The notes under the pieces are model-generated. The model worked only from the letters and a program-made list of their open reading frames with translations. It was not told the DNA's origin and did not search any database. A stretch of DNA of 64,000 nt from JAEEJA01 sp036343175 (lineage in GTDB: Bacteria > Bacillota > Clostridia > Lachnospirales > Lachnospiraceae), in the NCBI GenBank assembly GCA_036343175.1, contig JAZASR010000001.1:73969-137968 (forward strand), written 5' to 3'. Within the stretch, counting starts at the first letter, position 1. Every line of letters starts with the position of its first letter. A program made the translations under genes and the position numbers. Of the stretch, positions 41,616-50,436 are shown piece by piece.

Positions 41616-42272
41616 ATGAAAACTGCTTCGTACAGAAAAGCGCTGGAAGAGTCTGATATCACCGCTGAATATGATGAGAAGAAGTCACGTTTTATAGCCC
41701 GGATCCGGGGCGTAAGGTCTGAGGCCGACGTCAAAGAGATGCTTGAGAGCGCCCGCAAGACCTGGCCGGATGCAAGGCATATCTGCTACGCGTATGTTCT
41801 TGGTCCTGAGGGCACATCGGTCAGGTCATCTGATGACGGCGAGCCTTCCGGAACTGCAGGCAAGCCGATATTGAATGTCATCCAGACCCACGAGCTTTAC
41901 TATACCTGTATCACCGTGACGAGAATATTCGGCGGCATCCTGCTTGGCGCAGGCGGCCTTACCCGTGCATATTCAACAGCTGCAAAGATGGCATTTGACG
42001 CAGCACTGTCTGAAAAGGCTGTAGTCCGTGCATGCCCCGGTAAGCTTTTATCGGCGGCAGTTGACTATTCATCCTATGAAAAGGTAAAATACTTTCTGGA
42101 TACGGAAGGTATCGGTATCCGGGTCACCCGGTATTCAGATAAAGTGACTGTAGTCTTTGCAGCTGAGACACCGGATATCGAAAGGATCACATTAAGGATA
42201 AATGACATCACTTTAAGAACCGCAGAAATAAAGGATCACGGGTACACGGAAACTTATAAGCCATATTCATGA
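41616..42272 (+). CDS. YigZ/IMPACT family protein
   Basis: A 218-residue cytosolic protein of the YigZ family, the bacterial relatives of the translation regulator IMPACT. The N-terminal domain has KSRFIARIRGVRSE, ARHICYAYVLG, SSDDGEPSGTAGKPIL and the FGGILLGAGGLTRAYS motif. The C-terminal ferredoxin-like domain is shorter and less conserved. ATG 41616 follows TAAGGAG; the upstream in-frame opening overlaps the ATPase gene and has no ribosome site. The molecular function in bacteria is poorly defined. Confidence 0.92.
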   Translation: MKTASYRKALEESDITAEYDEKKSRFIARIRGVRSEADVKEMLESARKTWPDARHICYAYVLGPEGTSVRSSDDGEPSGTAGKPILNVIQTHELYYTCITVTRIFGGILLGAGGLTRAYSTAAKMAFDAALSEKAVVRACPGKLLSAAVDYSSYEKVKYFLDTEGIGIRVTRYSDKVTVVFAAETPDIERITLRINDITLRTAEIKDHGYTETYKPYS

Positions 42273-42415
42273 AAATCATGATCTGCCTTCTTATAGGATT
42301 TAATGTTAATTGTTGTAATTACAGCTTAAAACTAAAGCCGGCCTGCCTGTGATAGCAGTCAGGTTCAAAAAGCAGAATATAACATACACGTTTGAAAACA
42401 GGAGAAAATTGTTTC

Positions 42416-43747
42416 ATGGATATCTTCGATTACATGAATGAGATAAATAAAGAGGATGACGCTCCTCTGGCTTCGCGTATGAGGCCGAAGACTCTCGATG
42501 AGGTCGTGGGCCAGGAGCACATCATAGGGCATGACAGACTGCTCTACCGTGCCATAAAGGCCGACAAGCTCAATTCAGTCATATTCTACGGGCCTCCGGG
42601 AACGGGAAAAACGACCCTGGCTGAAGTTATTGCAAATACTACGAGCTCTGAATTCGTAAAGGTCAATGCCACAACCTCCGGCAAGAAAGAGCTTCAGGAT
42701 GTCGTCGAGACAGCCAAGCAGAAGGGCGGCGGCTACCATAAAAAGACCATCCTTTTTGTAGACGAGATCCACCGCTTCAACAAGAGTCAGCAGGATTTTC
42801 TACTGCCATACGTTGAGGACGGGACAGTGACCCTGATCGGCGCGACTACTGAGAATCCTTATTTTGAGGTAAATCCCGCATTGGTTTCCAGGTCGCTTAT
42901 ATTTGAACTTAAGCCCCTGTCCAATGATAATTTAAGGGAACTTCTTAAACGTGCCCTGAAAGACAGTGAAAGAGGAATGGGTGCCTACAACGCCGAAATA
43001 GACGACGATGCGCTTGATTTTCTGGCCGATGCGGCAAACGGGGATGCCCGCGAGGGACTGAATGCTCTGGAGCTGGGAGTACTTACCACTGACATGTCTT
43101 CTGACGGAGTCATTCACATCACTCTGCCTGTTGCTGAAGAATGCATACAGAAAAGAGCTGTAAAGTATGACCGTGACGGCGACAACCATTATGATACAAT
43201 ATCTGCTTTTATAAAGAGCATGCGGGGATCTGACCCCGATGCGGCGGTCTACTATCTTGCAAAGATGCTCTATGCCGGCGAGGATCCTGCCTTTATAGCA
43301 CGAAGGATCATGATATGTGCTGCTGAGGACGTTTCAAATGCAGATCCGCGTGCTCTGATAGTTGCGGTGAATGCAAGCCTTGCAGTCGAGCGTCTTGGCA
43401 TGCCGGAGGGACGGATACCCCTTGCCCAGGCGGCGATCTATGTAGCTGAAGCGCCAAAGAGCAATTCTGCCATCATGGCTATAGACAAGGCCCTGGCTCT
43501 GGTTAAAAACACACGTACGGGTGAAGTACCCGGCCACCTGAAAGATGCCCATTATAAGTCTGCCGGAAAGCTTGGCCACGGCCAGGGATACAAGTATGCG
43601 CACGATTTCCCTGACCATTATGTCGACCAGCAGTATCTGCCGGATGAACTTGCGGGCATGGTATTCTATGAGGCCGGAAGTCTTGGGTACGAGGCTGAAA
43701 CGGCGGAAAGACTTAAAAAGATCAAGGAAAAGTATAAGGAGAATTGA
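42416..43747 (+). CDS. rarA: Replication-associated recombination protein A (RarA/MgsA)
   Basis: A 443-residue AAA+ ATPase of the clamp-loader class that acts at stalled replication forks. Motifs: RPKTLDEVVGQEHIIG at the start, Walker A GPPGTGKTTLAE, Walker B LFVDEIHRF, sensor 1 IGATTENP, the arginine-finger region VSRSLIFELKPL, and the RarA C-terminal domain (KSMRGSDPDAAVYYLAKML, DFPDHYVDQQYLP). AGGAG lies 11-12 bases before ATG 42416. The next gene begins 2 bases after the stop. Confidence 0.94.
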   Translation: MDIFDYMNEINKEDDAPLASRMRPKTLDEVVGQEHIIGHDRLLYRAIKADKLNSVIFYGPPGTGKTTLAEVIANTTSSEFVKVNATTSGKKELQDVVETAKQKGGGYHKKTILFVDEIHRFNKSQQDFLLPYVEDGTVTLIGATTENPYFEVNPALVSRSLIFELKPLSNDNLRELLKRALKDSERGMGAYNAEIDDDALDFLADAANGDAREGLNALELGVLTTDMSSDGVIHITLPVAEECIQKRAVKYDRDGDNHYDTISAFIKSMRGSDPDAAVYYLAKMLYAGEDPAFIARRIMICAAEDVSNADPRALIVAVNASLAVERLGMPEGRIPLAQAAIYVAEAPKSNSAIMAIDKALALVKNTRTGEVPGHLKDAHYKSAGKLGHGQGYKYAHDFPDHYVDQQYLPDELAGMVFYEAGSLGYEAETAERLKKIKEKYKEN

Positions 43748-43748
43748 G

Positions 43749-44294
43749 ATGGAAAGTTTCAAGAGAATAATGGCCTGGTTCGGTATCATATTTCTTGCAG
43801 GCATGTATATCGCTACACTGGTTGTTGCCATAACGACCACAGGTCAGACCATGAAATGGCTGTATGCCAGTATCTTTGCTACGGTCGTAGTTTCTGTAAT
43901 ACTATGGGCTCTCAATATGATGGCAAATATTTTTAAAAACAGCGCGGACGAAGAGGCAAAGCGTGCCGCAAATATGATGGCTAATGCCATGGCAGCCGCA
44001 AAGATGAATACCAGGAATATAGAAAATGAGAAGACAGACCGGGAAAAAAGCAGTACAGATACTATAAAAAGCGGTGCAGCAGCAAATACAGAAACAGACA
44101 GCTCTGCCGGAGCAGCCGGATCATTACCGGCAGAAGATCCATCAGCTGCATCAGCAGCACAGGATAAGGCTGCAGCTGAAGACAGTTCAGATCCATCAGC
44201 ATCTGAGATCCCATATGATTATGCAAAGCATTTCACACAGGATACGGCTCCGCATGCAAATATTGCGGGACGCATAAATTCCGGCAAAGAATGA
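43749..44294 (+). CDS. Small two-helix membrane protein, unknown function
   Basis: A 181-residue protein I do not recognise. Two transmembrane helices lie at about 7-30 and 36-62, followed by a cytosolic tail rich in Ala, Asn, Ser and Asp (about 75-165), probably disordered. ATG 43749 starts 2 bases after the rarA stop, so it is co-translated with rarA. The ribosome site lies in the rarA end (AAGGAGAATTGAG). A terminator follows at 44329. Confidence 0.75.
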   Translation: MESFKRIMAWFGIIFLAGMYIATLVVAITTTGQTMKWLYASIFATVVVSVILWALNMMANIFKNSADEEAKRAANMMANAMAAAKMNTRNIENEKTDREKSSTDTIKSGAAANTETDSSAGAAGSLPAEDPSAASAAQDKAAAEDSSDPSASEIPYDYAKHFTQDTAPHANIAGRINSGKE

Positions 44295-44328
44295 TGTAAA
44301 AAAAGACCGGCGTCTTTCACATAGAAGT

Positions 44329-44350
44329 GCCGGGAGATCCCCGGCTTTTT
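44329..44350 (+). terminator. Terminator after the rarA operon
   Basis: GCCGGG-AGATC-CCCGGC stem-loop followed by TTTTT. Confidence 0.88.
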
Positions 44351-44421
44351 CAGAGCAGGCGGCAGTTCACTATCAGACCGGTTTGAATTTATGCAGCGGC
44401 CAATAAAGATCAGGAAAAAAT

Positions 44422-46092
44422 ATGACGACACCAATTTTCGATTTTGTTAAGAATTATGCGGAAAAAGACCCTGTTCGGGTACATATGCCAGGACATAAGG
44501 GTCTTTTTTCCGGCTTTGAATATAAATATGACATAACGGAGATAAGCGAAGATCTCTGCCTGTACGAGGACAAAGGAATAGTACGGAAGAGCCAGGATAA
44601 TGCGAGTGCTATATTCGGGACAGGCAGAACATACTACTCTGCAGAAGGCTCATCTCTTGCTATAAAAGCCATGCTTGCTGTGATATCTTTGTACGACAGA
44701 GCAGTCCGCGGAGAAGGGGCAGAGGCCCGGAAAAATATTAACCCGGCGGCAGAAAAGATCACGGCAGAAAATCGGTCAGGAGGCCTGTCAGAAAGCCGGA
44801 ATGAAAGTCAGTATCACACAACGGTCCTCGCAGCGCGAAACGTCCATAAGTCCTTCATTGCAGCTGCGGCCGCCCTTGACCTTGATGTTATATTAATGGA
44901 TCCGGAGCTTGAACCGGATAATGCAGAGGGGGATGTTTATACATCTGGAAACCATGCATATAAAGAAGCTGCCGGACAGGCGGATCCCGGCAATGAAAGA
45001 GGGGCAGGATACCGGACGGACTCAATTATAACAACTCCTATTACTAAATATACCATTGATCATTATTTAAAAAAACATAAAGACCGCCATATTGCCGCGG
45101 TCTATGTTACCAGTCCGGATTACCTGGGCACCCTTTATGACATTAAGGGCTTTGCTGAGGTGTGTCACAGGCACGGCATTCCCCTTCTGGTCGATAATGC
45201 CCATGGCGCTTATCTTAAGTTCATGCCGGAGGATATCCATCCTGTAACCCTCGGTGCGGCCATGTGCGCTGATTCTGCCCACAAGACCCTGCCCGTGCTT
45301 ACCGGAGGTGCCTATCTTCACATATCAAAAGAATATATCGGTGATTTTAAAAAGTACGTATACAAGGCCTTTGCTATGTTTGCATCGACCAGTCCGTCAT
45401 TTCTCATATCCATGTCCCTGGATCAGGTAAATCCTTATCTGGCCGGTGATGTAAGAAAATTTAAAGAGATATGCGATAAGTCAGGTGGTCCTGAAGGCGG
45501 ATCAGGAGAAGATACGGCTGAAGAAGATCCATACCTGACAGGAAACTTCCGGGCTGACCTGAAGGCCTGCATTGATAAGGTCTCCGACCTGAAATGCAAA
45601 TTAATAAAGCTTGGATTTATTATCAAAGACACAGAAAGATTGAAACTCGTGCTCGATGCATCCAACTTAAAATACACCGGTGAAGAGATCTATAAGAAAC
45701 TTTATAGTGAATACAATATTTCATGCGAGTATGGCGACAGCCGGCACCTTGTAATGATGTTTACACCTCTTAACAGAAATTTAGATTTCTTTAACATATA
45801 CAAGGCATTCTATGATATAATCAACAAAGAGAATGTTTTCATAGATGCCGGGAATACGGATGAATTTTATTGCCCTGTTATCCATCATGAACAGGTGATT
45901 TCCATAAGGGAAGCATGGATGAGCGATTATGAATTCGTTCCGGTAAAGGAAGCAGCAGGGCGTATCTGTGCTCACGAAATAGTGACATGTCCTCCGGCAG
46001 TGCCGATAAATATCTGCGGTGAACGGATCACTGAGGGTGATATCGCTCTGTATGAGCATTATGGGATCAGGGAAGCAGCTGTTGTTAATTAA
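44422..46092 (+). CDS. Orn/Lys/Arg decarboxylase-family PLP enzyme
   Basis: A 556-residue fold-type I PLP decarboxylase of the SpeA/YaaO type. The N-terminus has VRVHMPGHKG, the PLP lysine is in ADSAHKTLPVLTGGAYL, and the preceding LLVDNAHGAYLKF holds the cofactor Asp and His. Residues about 95-145 and 165-190 contain poorly conserved charged insertions that vary in this family. The C-terminal domain with ECxY-like substrate residues is present but divergent. The product would be a polyamine precursor such as agmatine or cadaverine; the substrate cannot be fixed from sequence. Confidence 0.85.
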   Translation: MTTPIFDFVKNYAEKDPVRVHMPGHKGLFSGFEYKYDITEISEDLCLYEDKGIVRKSQDNASAIFGTGRTYYSAEGSSLAIKAMLAVISLYDRAVRGEGAEARKNINPAAEKITAENRSGGLSESRNESQYHTTVLAARNVHKSFIAAAAALDLDVILMDPELEPDNAEGDVYTSGNHAYKEAAGQADPGNERGAGYRTDSIITTPITKYTIDHYLKKHKDRHIAAVYVTSPDYLGTLYDIKGFAEVCHRHGIPLLVDNAHGAYLKFMPEDIHPVTLGAAMCADSAHKTLPVLTGGAYLHISKEYIGDFKKYVYKAFAMFASTSPSFLISMSLDQVNPYLAGDVRKFKEICDKSGGPEGGSGEDTAEEDPYLTGNFRADLKACIDKVSDLKCKLIKLGFIIKDTERLKLVLDASNLKYTGEEIYKKLYSEYNISCEYGDSRHLVMMFTPLNRNLDFFNIYKAFYDIINKENVFIDAGNTDEFYCPVIHHEQVISIREAWMSDYEFVPVKEAAGRICAHEIVTCPPAVPINICGERITEGDIALYEHYGIREAAVVN

Positions 46093-46107
46093 GAAAGGGA
46101 GAAGAAA

Positions 46108-47157
46108 ATGAAAGAGGTTAAAGATTTTTTCGGTTATACTTCGAAAGGGGCTGAGGTTTTCAAATATACGCTTGAGAACGATAACGGAATGACGGTAAGC
46201 GCCATAGATCTCGGCGCTGTCATTACGAACATTATAGTAAAAGACAGGGATGGCGTGGATACTGACGTGGTCCTGGGCTATGATGATGTCCGCGGCTATG
46301 AGGTAAATGGTCCGAGCTTCGGCGCTATAGTCGGCAGATGTGCTAACAGGATCGGAAATCACGCTTTTACCATCAATGGCTCTACATATAAGCTTGAGGC
46401 TAACAATGGCACAAACAATCTTCACGGCGGCCACGAGAGATTCAATCACAAAATGTACAGGGCTGTATTCGGCGAAGAAGATGGCAATGCATTCGTAAAG
46501 TTCCACAGAGTAAGTCCTTATGGTGAGCAGAACCTGCCGGGCAATTTCAGCTATACAGTAAAGTATACTTTGACAAATGATAACGAGCTTTTCATCACAT
46601 ATGACGGCACGACAGACGAGGATACAGTGGTAAATCTTACAAATCATTCTTATTTTAATATTACGAAGGGCGGCGAGTCAGGTGATGCTGTATATGGACT
46701 CAAGGTAAAGATCGACGCCGACCGTTATACACCGCTAGGCGATGATGCATGCCCGACAGGCGAGCTTGCCGATGTTTCCGGCACGCCATTTGACTTCAGA
46801 GAATATAAGACCATCATACAGGATTTTGATGCGGGAAGCGATTTCCTGGGCTATGATCACAACTTCCATCTGAATAACGATCACAGGTTCGCTGAGGCAG
46901 CGCGCTGTCATTCAGATGAGTCCGGCATCACAATGATCGTAAGCACAGATATGCCTGATATGCAGTTGTATACAGCCGAGACGCTTTCAGATTCCGGCAA
47001 GCATCATGGCCAGTACAATGGAAGTCAGGCAGTATGCTTCGAGACACAGTTCGTACCAAATGCTGTAAACTTAAGCAATCCTGAGATCGACAGTCCGATC
47101 CTTAAAGCAGGCGATAAGTATCATCATGTGACTTCATACAGGTTCACGGTAGAATAA
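46108..47157 (+). CDS. galM: Aldose 1-epimerase (mutarotase)
   Basis: A 349-residue cytosolic enzyme that interconverts alpha and beta anomers of hexoses such as galactose. Motifs: GRCANRIGNHAF, NNGTNNLHGG, VNLTNHSYFN with the catalytic His, GYDHNF, and the glutamate in CFETQFVPNAVN. It follows the decarboxylase by 15 bases with an AAGGGAG ribosome site. A terminator closes the operon at 47241. Confidence 0.94.
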   Translation: MKEVKDFFGYTSKGAEVFKYTLENDNGMTVSAIDLGAVITNIIVKDRDGVDTDVVLGYDDVRGYEVNGPSFGAIVGRCANRIGNHAFTINGSTYKLEANNGTNNLHGGHERFNHKMYRAVFGEEDGNAFVKFHRVSPYGEQNLPGNFSYTVKYTLTNDNELFITYDGTTDEDTVVNLTNHSYFNITKGGESGDAVYGLKVKIDADRYTPLGDDACPTGELADVSGTPFDFREYKTIIQDFDAGSDFLGYDHNFHLNNDHRFAEAARCHSDESGITMIVSTDMPDMQLYTAETLSDSGKHHGQYNGSQAVCFETQFVPNAVNLSNPEIDSPILKAGDKYHHVTSYRFTVE

Positions 47158-47240
47158 AAATATAACTGAATTTTGCTTTTCTATTACCATCACCCTCATG
47201 ATCTTTAACTGCACTTTGTGGTAAATTTGAAAAAGCATAA

Positions 47241-47275
47241 AAAAGGCAGGTCATTTCCTGACCTGCCTTTTTTGT
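47241..47275 (+). terminator. Terminator after galM
   Basis: AAAAGGCAGGTCA and TGACCTGCCTTTTTT form a stem with a TTTCC loop. The A and T runs make it bidirectional, so it also serves the convergent DUF951 gene. Confidence 0.92.
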
Positions 47276-47290
47276 AACTATTGTCTGCAT

Positions 47291-47509
47291 TCAGATATTA
47301 TCAGCATCGCCGCTATTATCCTCAGCGGCGATCACTGACTTTGTTCTCTTTACAAAGTCCTTCCTTTTAAGCTCTATGAGGTGCCCGCATCCGCAGCAGC
47401 GGAGCTTAACGTCCATGCCTGTCCTTATGATGATCCATTCATTGGATCCGCATGGATGATTCTTTTTCATGACCGCATGGTCGCCGGCTTTAAATGTCAA
47501 ATCTTTCAT
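47291..47509 (-). CDS. DUF951 (YyzM-like) protein
   Basis: A 72-residue protein of the DUF951 family. Characteristic pattern: GDHAVMKKNHPCGSNEW, then VKLRCCGCGHLIELKRKDF. The three-cysteine cluster suggests metal binding. It is the last gene of a leftward unit after the HAD phosphatase. The function is unknown; in many Firmicutes it sits near rpsF or ychF. Confidence 0.88.
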   Translation of the reverse strand: MKDLTFKAGDHAVMKKNHPCGSNEWIIIRTGMDVKLRCCGCGHLIELKRKDFVKRTKSVIAAEDNSGDADNI

Positions 47510-47535
47510 AAACTTTACCTCAAATGTCTTTTATC

Positions 47536-48369
47536 TCAGATCAGTCCCAGATCCTTGAATGCATTATAAAGCCCATCATTATCGATATCATCAGTCACAA
47601 TATCGACAGCGGCCTTTGCTTTGTCGTCTCCGTTGCCCATACAGATGCTTGTCCCGGCAAACTCAAGCATCGAAAGATCATTGGTGGAATCGCCTATTGC
47701 TATGGTGTCTTCCTTCGGGATATTAAAGTGATCCATAAGGAACTGCATACCTGAAGCCTTTGAACAGCCCTTTGGTATTACCTCGAAGGCGGAGTTTCCG
47801 CGGTCTATAAATTCCATCCGGTCCCCGAATGAGCTTTTAAAAGATTTAAGATCAGACTCCGCCTTATCTGAACCATCCTTCAGATAGAATACAAGCTTAT
47901 CAAAGTCAAGTCCCCTGTCACCCGCATATGCGTCTGTGACCTTTTCTTTGCATAGAGCGGAGAACATAGGCTTAAAGCGCCCAAGCCTCGACTTATATCC
48001 ATTCTTATCAAAATATATGAAGTTCTTTCCCTCAAATATCCACTCGAAGTCATATCCTGTCATAGCCCGGGAGATCCGGTCCCTTGTTTCCCGGTCAAGC
48101 GGATGATAGAATATCACTTCATTCTTATATGTGATCTGGCCTCCGCAGGCATTTATGACACCGTCAAAGCCGTATTTCATGAGACTTTCATCGAACTCTG
48201 CCTCTGTCCTCCCTGTATTTATGAAGAGCAGGTGACCGTTTTCGTGAAGCTTCTTCAAGGCTTCGACCGTGCTTTCAGGGACGTATTTCTTTTCCCCTTC
48301 GGTAAGTATAGTTCCGTCCACGTCAAAAAATATTAGTTTCTTATTTAATGAGTTCACTGGTATTTTCAT
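47536..48369 (-). CDS. HAD-superfamily hydrolase, Cof type
   Basis: A 277-residue phosphatase of the Cof/IIB subfamily that probably dephosphorylates sugar phosphates or similar metabolites. Motif I is FFDVDGTIL with the nucleophile Asp, motif II is LFINTGR, motif III has the Lys near PKGCSKA, and motif IV is IAIGDSTNDLSML. The C2 cap lies between residues 85 and 190. The start at 48369 has a TAAGGAGAC ribosome site. A near-copy of this site and start lies 37 bases upstream and opens a four-codon leader ORF. Confidence 0.9.
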   Translation of the reverse strand: MKIPVNSLNKKLIFFDVDGTILTEGEKKYVPESTVEALKKLHENGHLLFINTGRTEAEFDESLMKYGFDGVINACGGQITYKNEVIFYHPLDRETRDRISRAMTGYDFEWIFEGKNFIYFDKNGYKSRLGRFKPMFSALCKEKVTDAYAGDRGLDFDKLVFYLKDGSDKAESDLKSFKSSFGDRMEFIDRGNSAFEVIPKGCSKASGMQFLMDHFNIPKEDTIAIGDSTNDLSMLEFAGTSICMGNGDDKAKAAVDIVTDDIDNDGLYNAFKDLGLI

Positions 48370-48416
48370 TTGTCTCCTTATTTAATGAGTTCATTGTATT
48401 TTCATTTGTCTCCTTA
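48344..48416. repeat. Tandem duplication of the HAD gene ribosome site and start
   Basis: Unit one (48344-48380) and unit two (48381-48416) are 37 and 36 bases and nearly identical. On the minus strand each contains TAAGGAGACAAATGAAAATA. The upstream copy gives an ORF that reads M-K-I-Q-stop; the downstream copy starts the phosphatase. Confidence 0.9.
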
Positions 48417-48551
48417 GAAAAGAGCAGGAATCTCTTCATTATCTTTGTCGATATCAGCAGGTACAGTGAATCGCCCCTTTGCTATGCCTATTCTGTTGTA
48501 ATGAGGGCCATATGCGTACTCCTTTCCTTTGATTCCAATCAGTTTTTGCTG
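48414..48551 (-). pseudogene. Antitoxin C-terminal tail (Phd/YefM-like), no start
   Basis: A 45-codon frame following a TGA at 48552-48554 and lacking any start codon. It reads like the C-terminus of a Phd/YefM-type antitoxin: RIGIAKGRFTVPADID and a terminal EEIPALF. Its stop overlaps the first copy of the duplicated HAD ribosome site. The DNA-binding N-terminus is missing. Resemblance is from motif memory only. Confidence 0.45.
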
Positions 48552-48631
48552 TCAGAATAATATTATCATCTTTCCGCGGATAATTCCACTTCAGCCATTC
48601 AATCAATGATCAGAAGAAAGGGAGTACGTCT

Positions 48632-49111
48632 ATGGAAAAGAATAAAAGCAGCATCAGACCAATGATCCTTGCATTAGCTTTAACTGTCCTTTGTGGAGTG
48701 CTTATGACAGCCGGCTTAAGACATGCAAAAGCTGATGATACACAGGTAAGTAAGTATTTCACCGGTATCAACTTTAATAACAACGGGGTAATAAGCGGAC
48801 TTTCAAATTATTTGAATGCCAGTAGTTGTTGTTATGATAAAATTTACTATGAGGCGGAAGGCCAGTTTGGAAAACCGGAGCTTTATAAGGTAATCTCCAT
48901 CGACCCTTCTTCAAAAAAAATGACGATCAGGAAGGCTGCATAAACTGATAATGACAATAACAATATGGAAATAAGCACTGACCGTATAGTACTGACCCAG
49001 TATTATGGGGAGGGAGATCTTAACAGTAAACGAAGTTTAAATGCAGTAAAGAACTCTGATAGTCTTAAGTTAACTAATGATTATGATTATGTAACAGATA
49101 ATTTTGGCTGA
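48632..49111 (+). pseudogene. Secreted protein gene, nonsense-interrupted and truncated
   Basis: ATG 48632 follows AGAAAGGGAG and starts a signal peptide (hydrophobic 11-27, then HAKAD). The frame stops at TAA 48941-48943 after 103 codons but continues open for a further 55 codons to TGA 49109-49111, with Asn/Asp/Tyr-rich residues of the same style. That final stop lies inside the left inverted repeat starting at 49102, so the original C-terminus was probably cut off by the insertion of that segment. The family is not recognised. Confidence 0.6.
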
Positions 49112-49140
49112 TTGTATAATTAACTTGGACAAATGAATAG
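49102..49140 (+). repeat. Left 35-bp inverted repeat (pairs with 50282-50320)
   Basis: TTTTGGCTGATTGTATAATT and the following bases up to AAATGAATA match the complement of 50282-50320 at all but two of the first 35 positions. Together the pair bound a 1.2-kb segment. Confidence 0.9.
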
Positions 49141-49200
49141 CCCATAGATTATATTATCAATAGTGATCAGGCTTCAGAAATTTGTGATGCTTGCGACCGG

Positions 49201-49229
49201 AAAGAGGACCTGCGGGCCCTCTTTTTTTG
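49201..49229 (+). terminator. Stem-loop terminator inside the inverted-repeat segment
   Basis: AAAGAGG and CCTCTTT around a GC-rich loop, followed by seven T residues. It would stop transcription entering the ATPase remnant from the left. Confidence 0.7.
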
Positions 49230-49255
49230 ACAGGCAGAATCGTTGCGAATGCCTC

Positions 49256-49298
49256 ATAACCGAACTTATTTTTAATTTCACAAAAAAAGTTCGGTTAT
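49256..49298. promoter_or_regulatory. Dyad upstream of the ATPase remnant, candidate operator
   Basis: ATAACCGAACTT (49256-49267) and AAGTTCGGTTAT (49287-49298) are a perfect 12-bp inverted repeat with a 19-base AT-rich spacer. It lies about 70 bases before ATG 49370. No T-run follows, so it is more likely an operator than a terminator. Confidence 0.6.
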
Positions 49299-49369
49299 AA
49301 TTGAATTTTGTGATATAGTGTAGGAAACATAGAAGATCGTCATATGATAAATGGGTACGGAGGCATACT

Positions 49370-50105
49370 ATGCAGGACCTTTATAAGAGAGAAAATTATC
49401 TGAAGAAAATCAGAGGCTTCTATTCTGAAACTGAAGTCATTAAAGTCATCACCGGCGTCAGACGATGCGGAAAATCGTCCATTATGAGGATGATTGCTGA
49501 AGAACTGTCTGCTGATGACCTATATGATCAATAATTTCGGCTCGACGACCTCTATCACATCCTTATGTGCAGCGTTATCCGATGAGAAAGATAGGCCGGT
49601 CAGAAAAGAGACTGTCTATAACTACCTTTCAATCCTTCAGAATGCCAGGATCATCAGCAAATGCAGCCGCTTCGATATGAAGAGCAAGAAGTCACTGAAC
49701 GGAGAAGAAAAATATTATCTTTCAGATCTGAGCTTTTTCTTTTTCAGAAACACGGACAACCGGATAAACTATGGCCCGGTACTGGAGAATATCGTCTATA
49801 ATTATGCGAAGAGCTGCGGATATTCTGTCAGTGTCGGCAGGATAGGAAAGCTGGAAATCGATTTCATCCTGAGAGATGTCGATATGAATTACTGTTACAT
49901 ACAGGTGGCACGGACGATCGACAATGACAACTATGATGAGAATGGAAAAAACATCACAGAGGAGAGAGAGTACAGACCGTTAGAAAGCATCGGAGACGGC
50001 TATCCGAAATATCTGCTGACTCTTGATAAGCTCCTGCAAAAGAGAAGTGGAGTAAAGCATATCAATTTGATCCACATGCTGAAAGACGAGTTGCTTTTTT
50101 CATAA
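49370..50105 (+). pseudogene. AAA_14/DUF4143 ATPase with internal deletion
   Basis: ATG 49370 opens 54 codons containing the start of the ATPase fold and Walker A (GVRRCGKSSIM), then TAA at 49532-49534. The rest continues in another frame from about 49510 to 50105 with the C-terminal marks of the same family: YMINNFGSTTSITSL, RKETVYNYLSILQ, KYYLSDLSFFF, GPVLENIVYNYA and LEIDFILRD. About 180 residues, including Walker B and sensor motifs, are missing. The product cannot be an active ATPase. Confidence 0.88.
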
Positions 50106-50109
50106 TGCT

Positions 50110-50289
50110 GATTCGTTCCAGATGGGAACTGCAGTAATTGATATGTACGTTGTCTTCGATCGAGCAGTCTTTAAACTCCGAGACAAATCGCTTCAGGATT
50201 CGCGCAAGGATCTGCTTGTACTTCAGGAACTTCTTGATCCCTCTACCTCAGAGGATCGGGATCAGGATGTGAGTCTGTGTGATATTCAT
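50110..50289 (-). pseudogene. N-terminal fragment of a PD-(D/E)XK (Rpn-like) nuclease/transposase
   Basis: On the minus strand an ATG at 50289 starts MNITQTHILIPIL, meets TGA, and continues in frame as a segment with LKYKQILARILKRFVSEF and KDCSIED. This is the usual beginning of the clostridial PD-(D/E)XK nuclease family transposases. The remainder is absent: the sequence runs into the end of the ATPase remnant. The right inverted repeat includes its start codon. Confidence 0.55.
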
Positions 50290-50320
50290 TTGTCCAACTT
50301 AATTATACAATCGGCCAAAA
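50282..50320 (-). repeat. Right 35-bp inverted repeat (pairs with 49102-49140)
   Basis: The complement of this stretch reads TTTTGGCCGATTGTATAATT and on to AAATGAATA, matching the left copy with two differences in 35 bases. Confidence 0.9.
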
Positions 50321-50374
50321 ACAAACAGCAAAAAACAAATAGAAAAAAATAAATAACAAATACTGGAAAAGCAC

Positions 50375-50403
50375 TTGCATACGTATCATTTCTGTGTTAT
50401 AAT
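50375..50403 (+). promoter_or_regulatory. Promoter of rpsF-ssb-rpsR
   Basis: TTGCAT (50375-50380), 17 bases, TATAAT (50398-50403). Transcription would begin near 50410, giving a leader of about 110 bases before rpsF. Confidence 0.8.
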
Positions 50404-50436
50404 GGTAAATTGTGATACGCAAATTTATCCTTGTTT

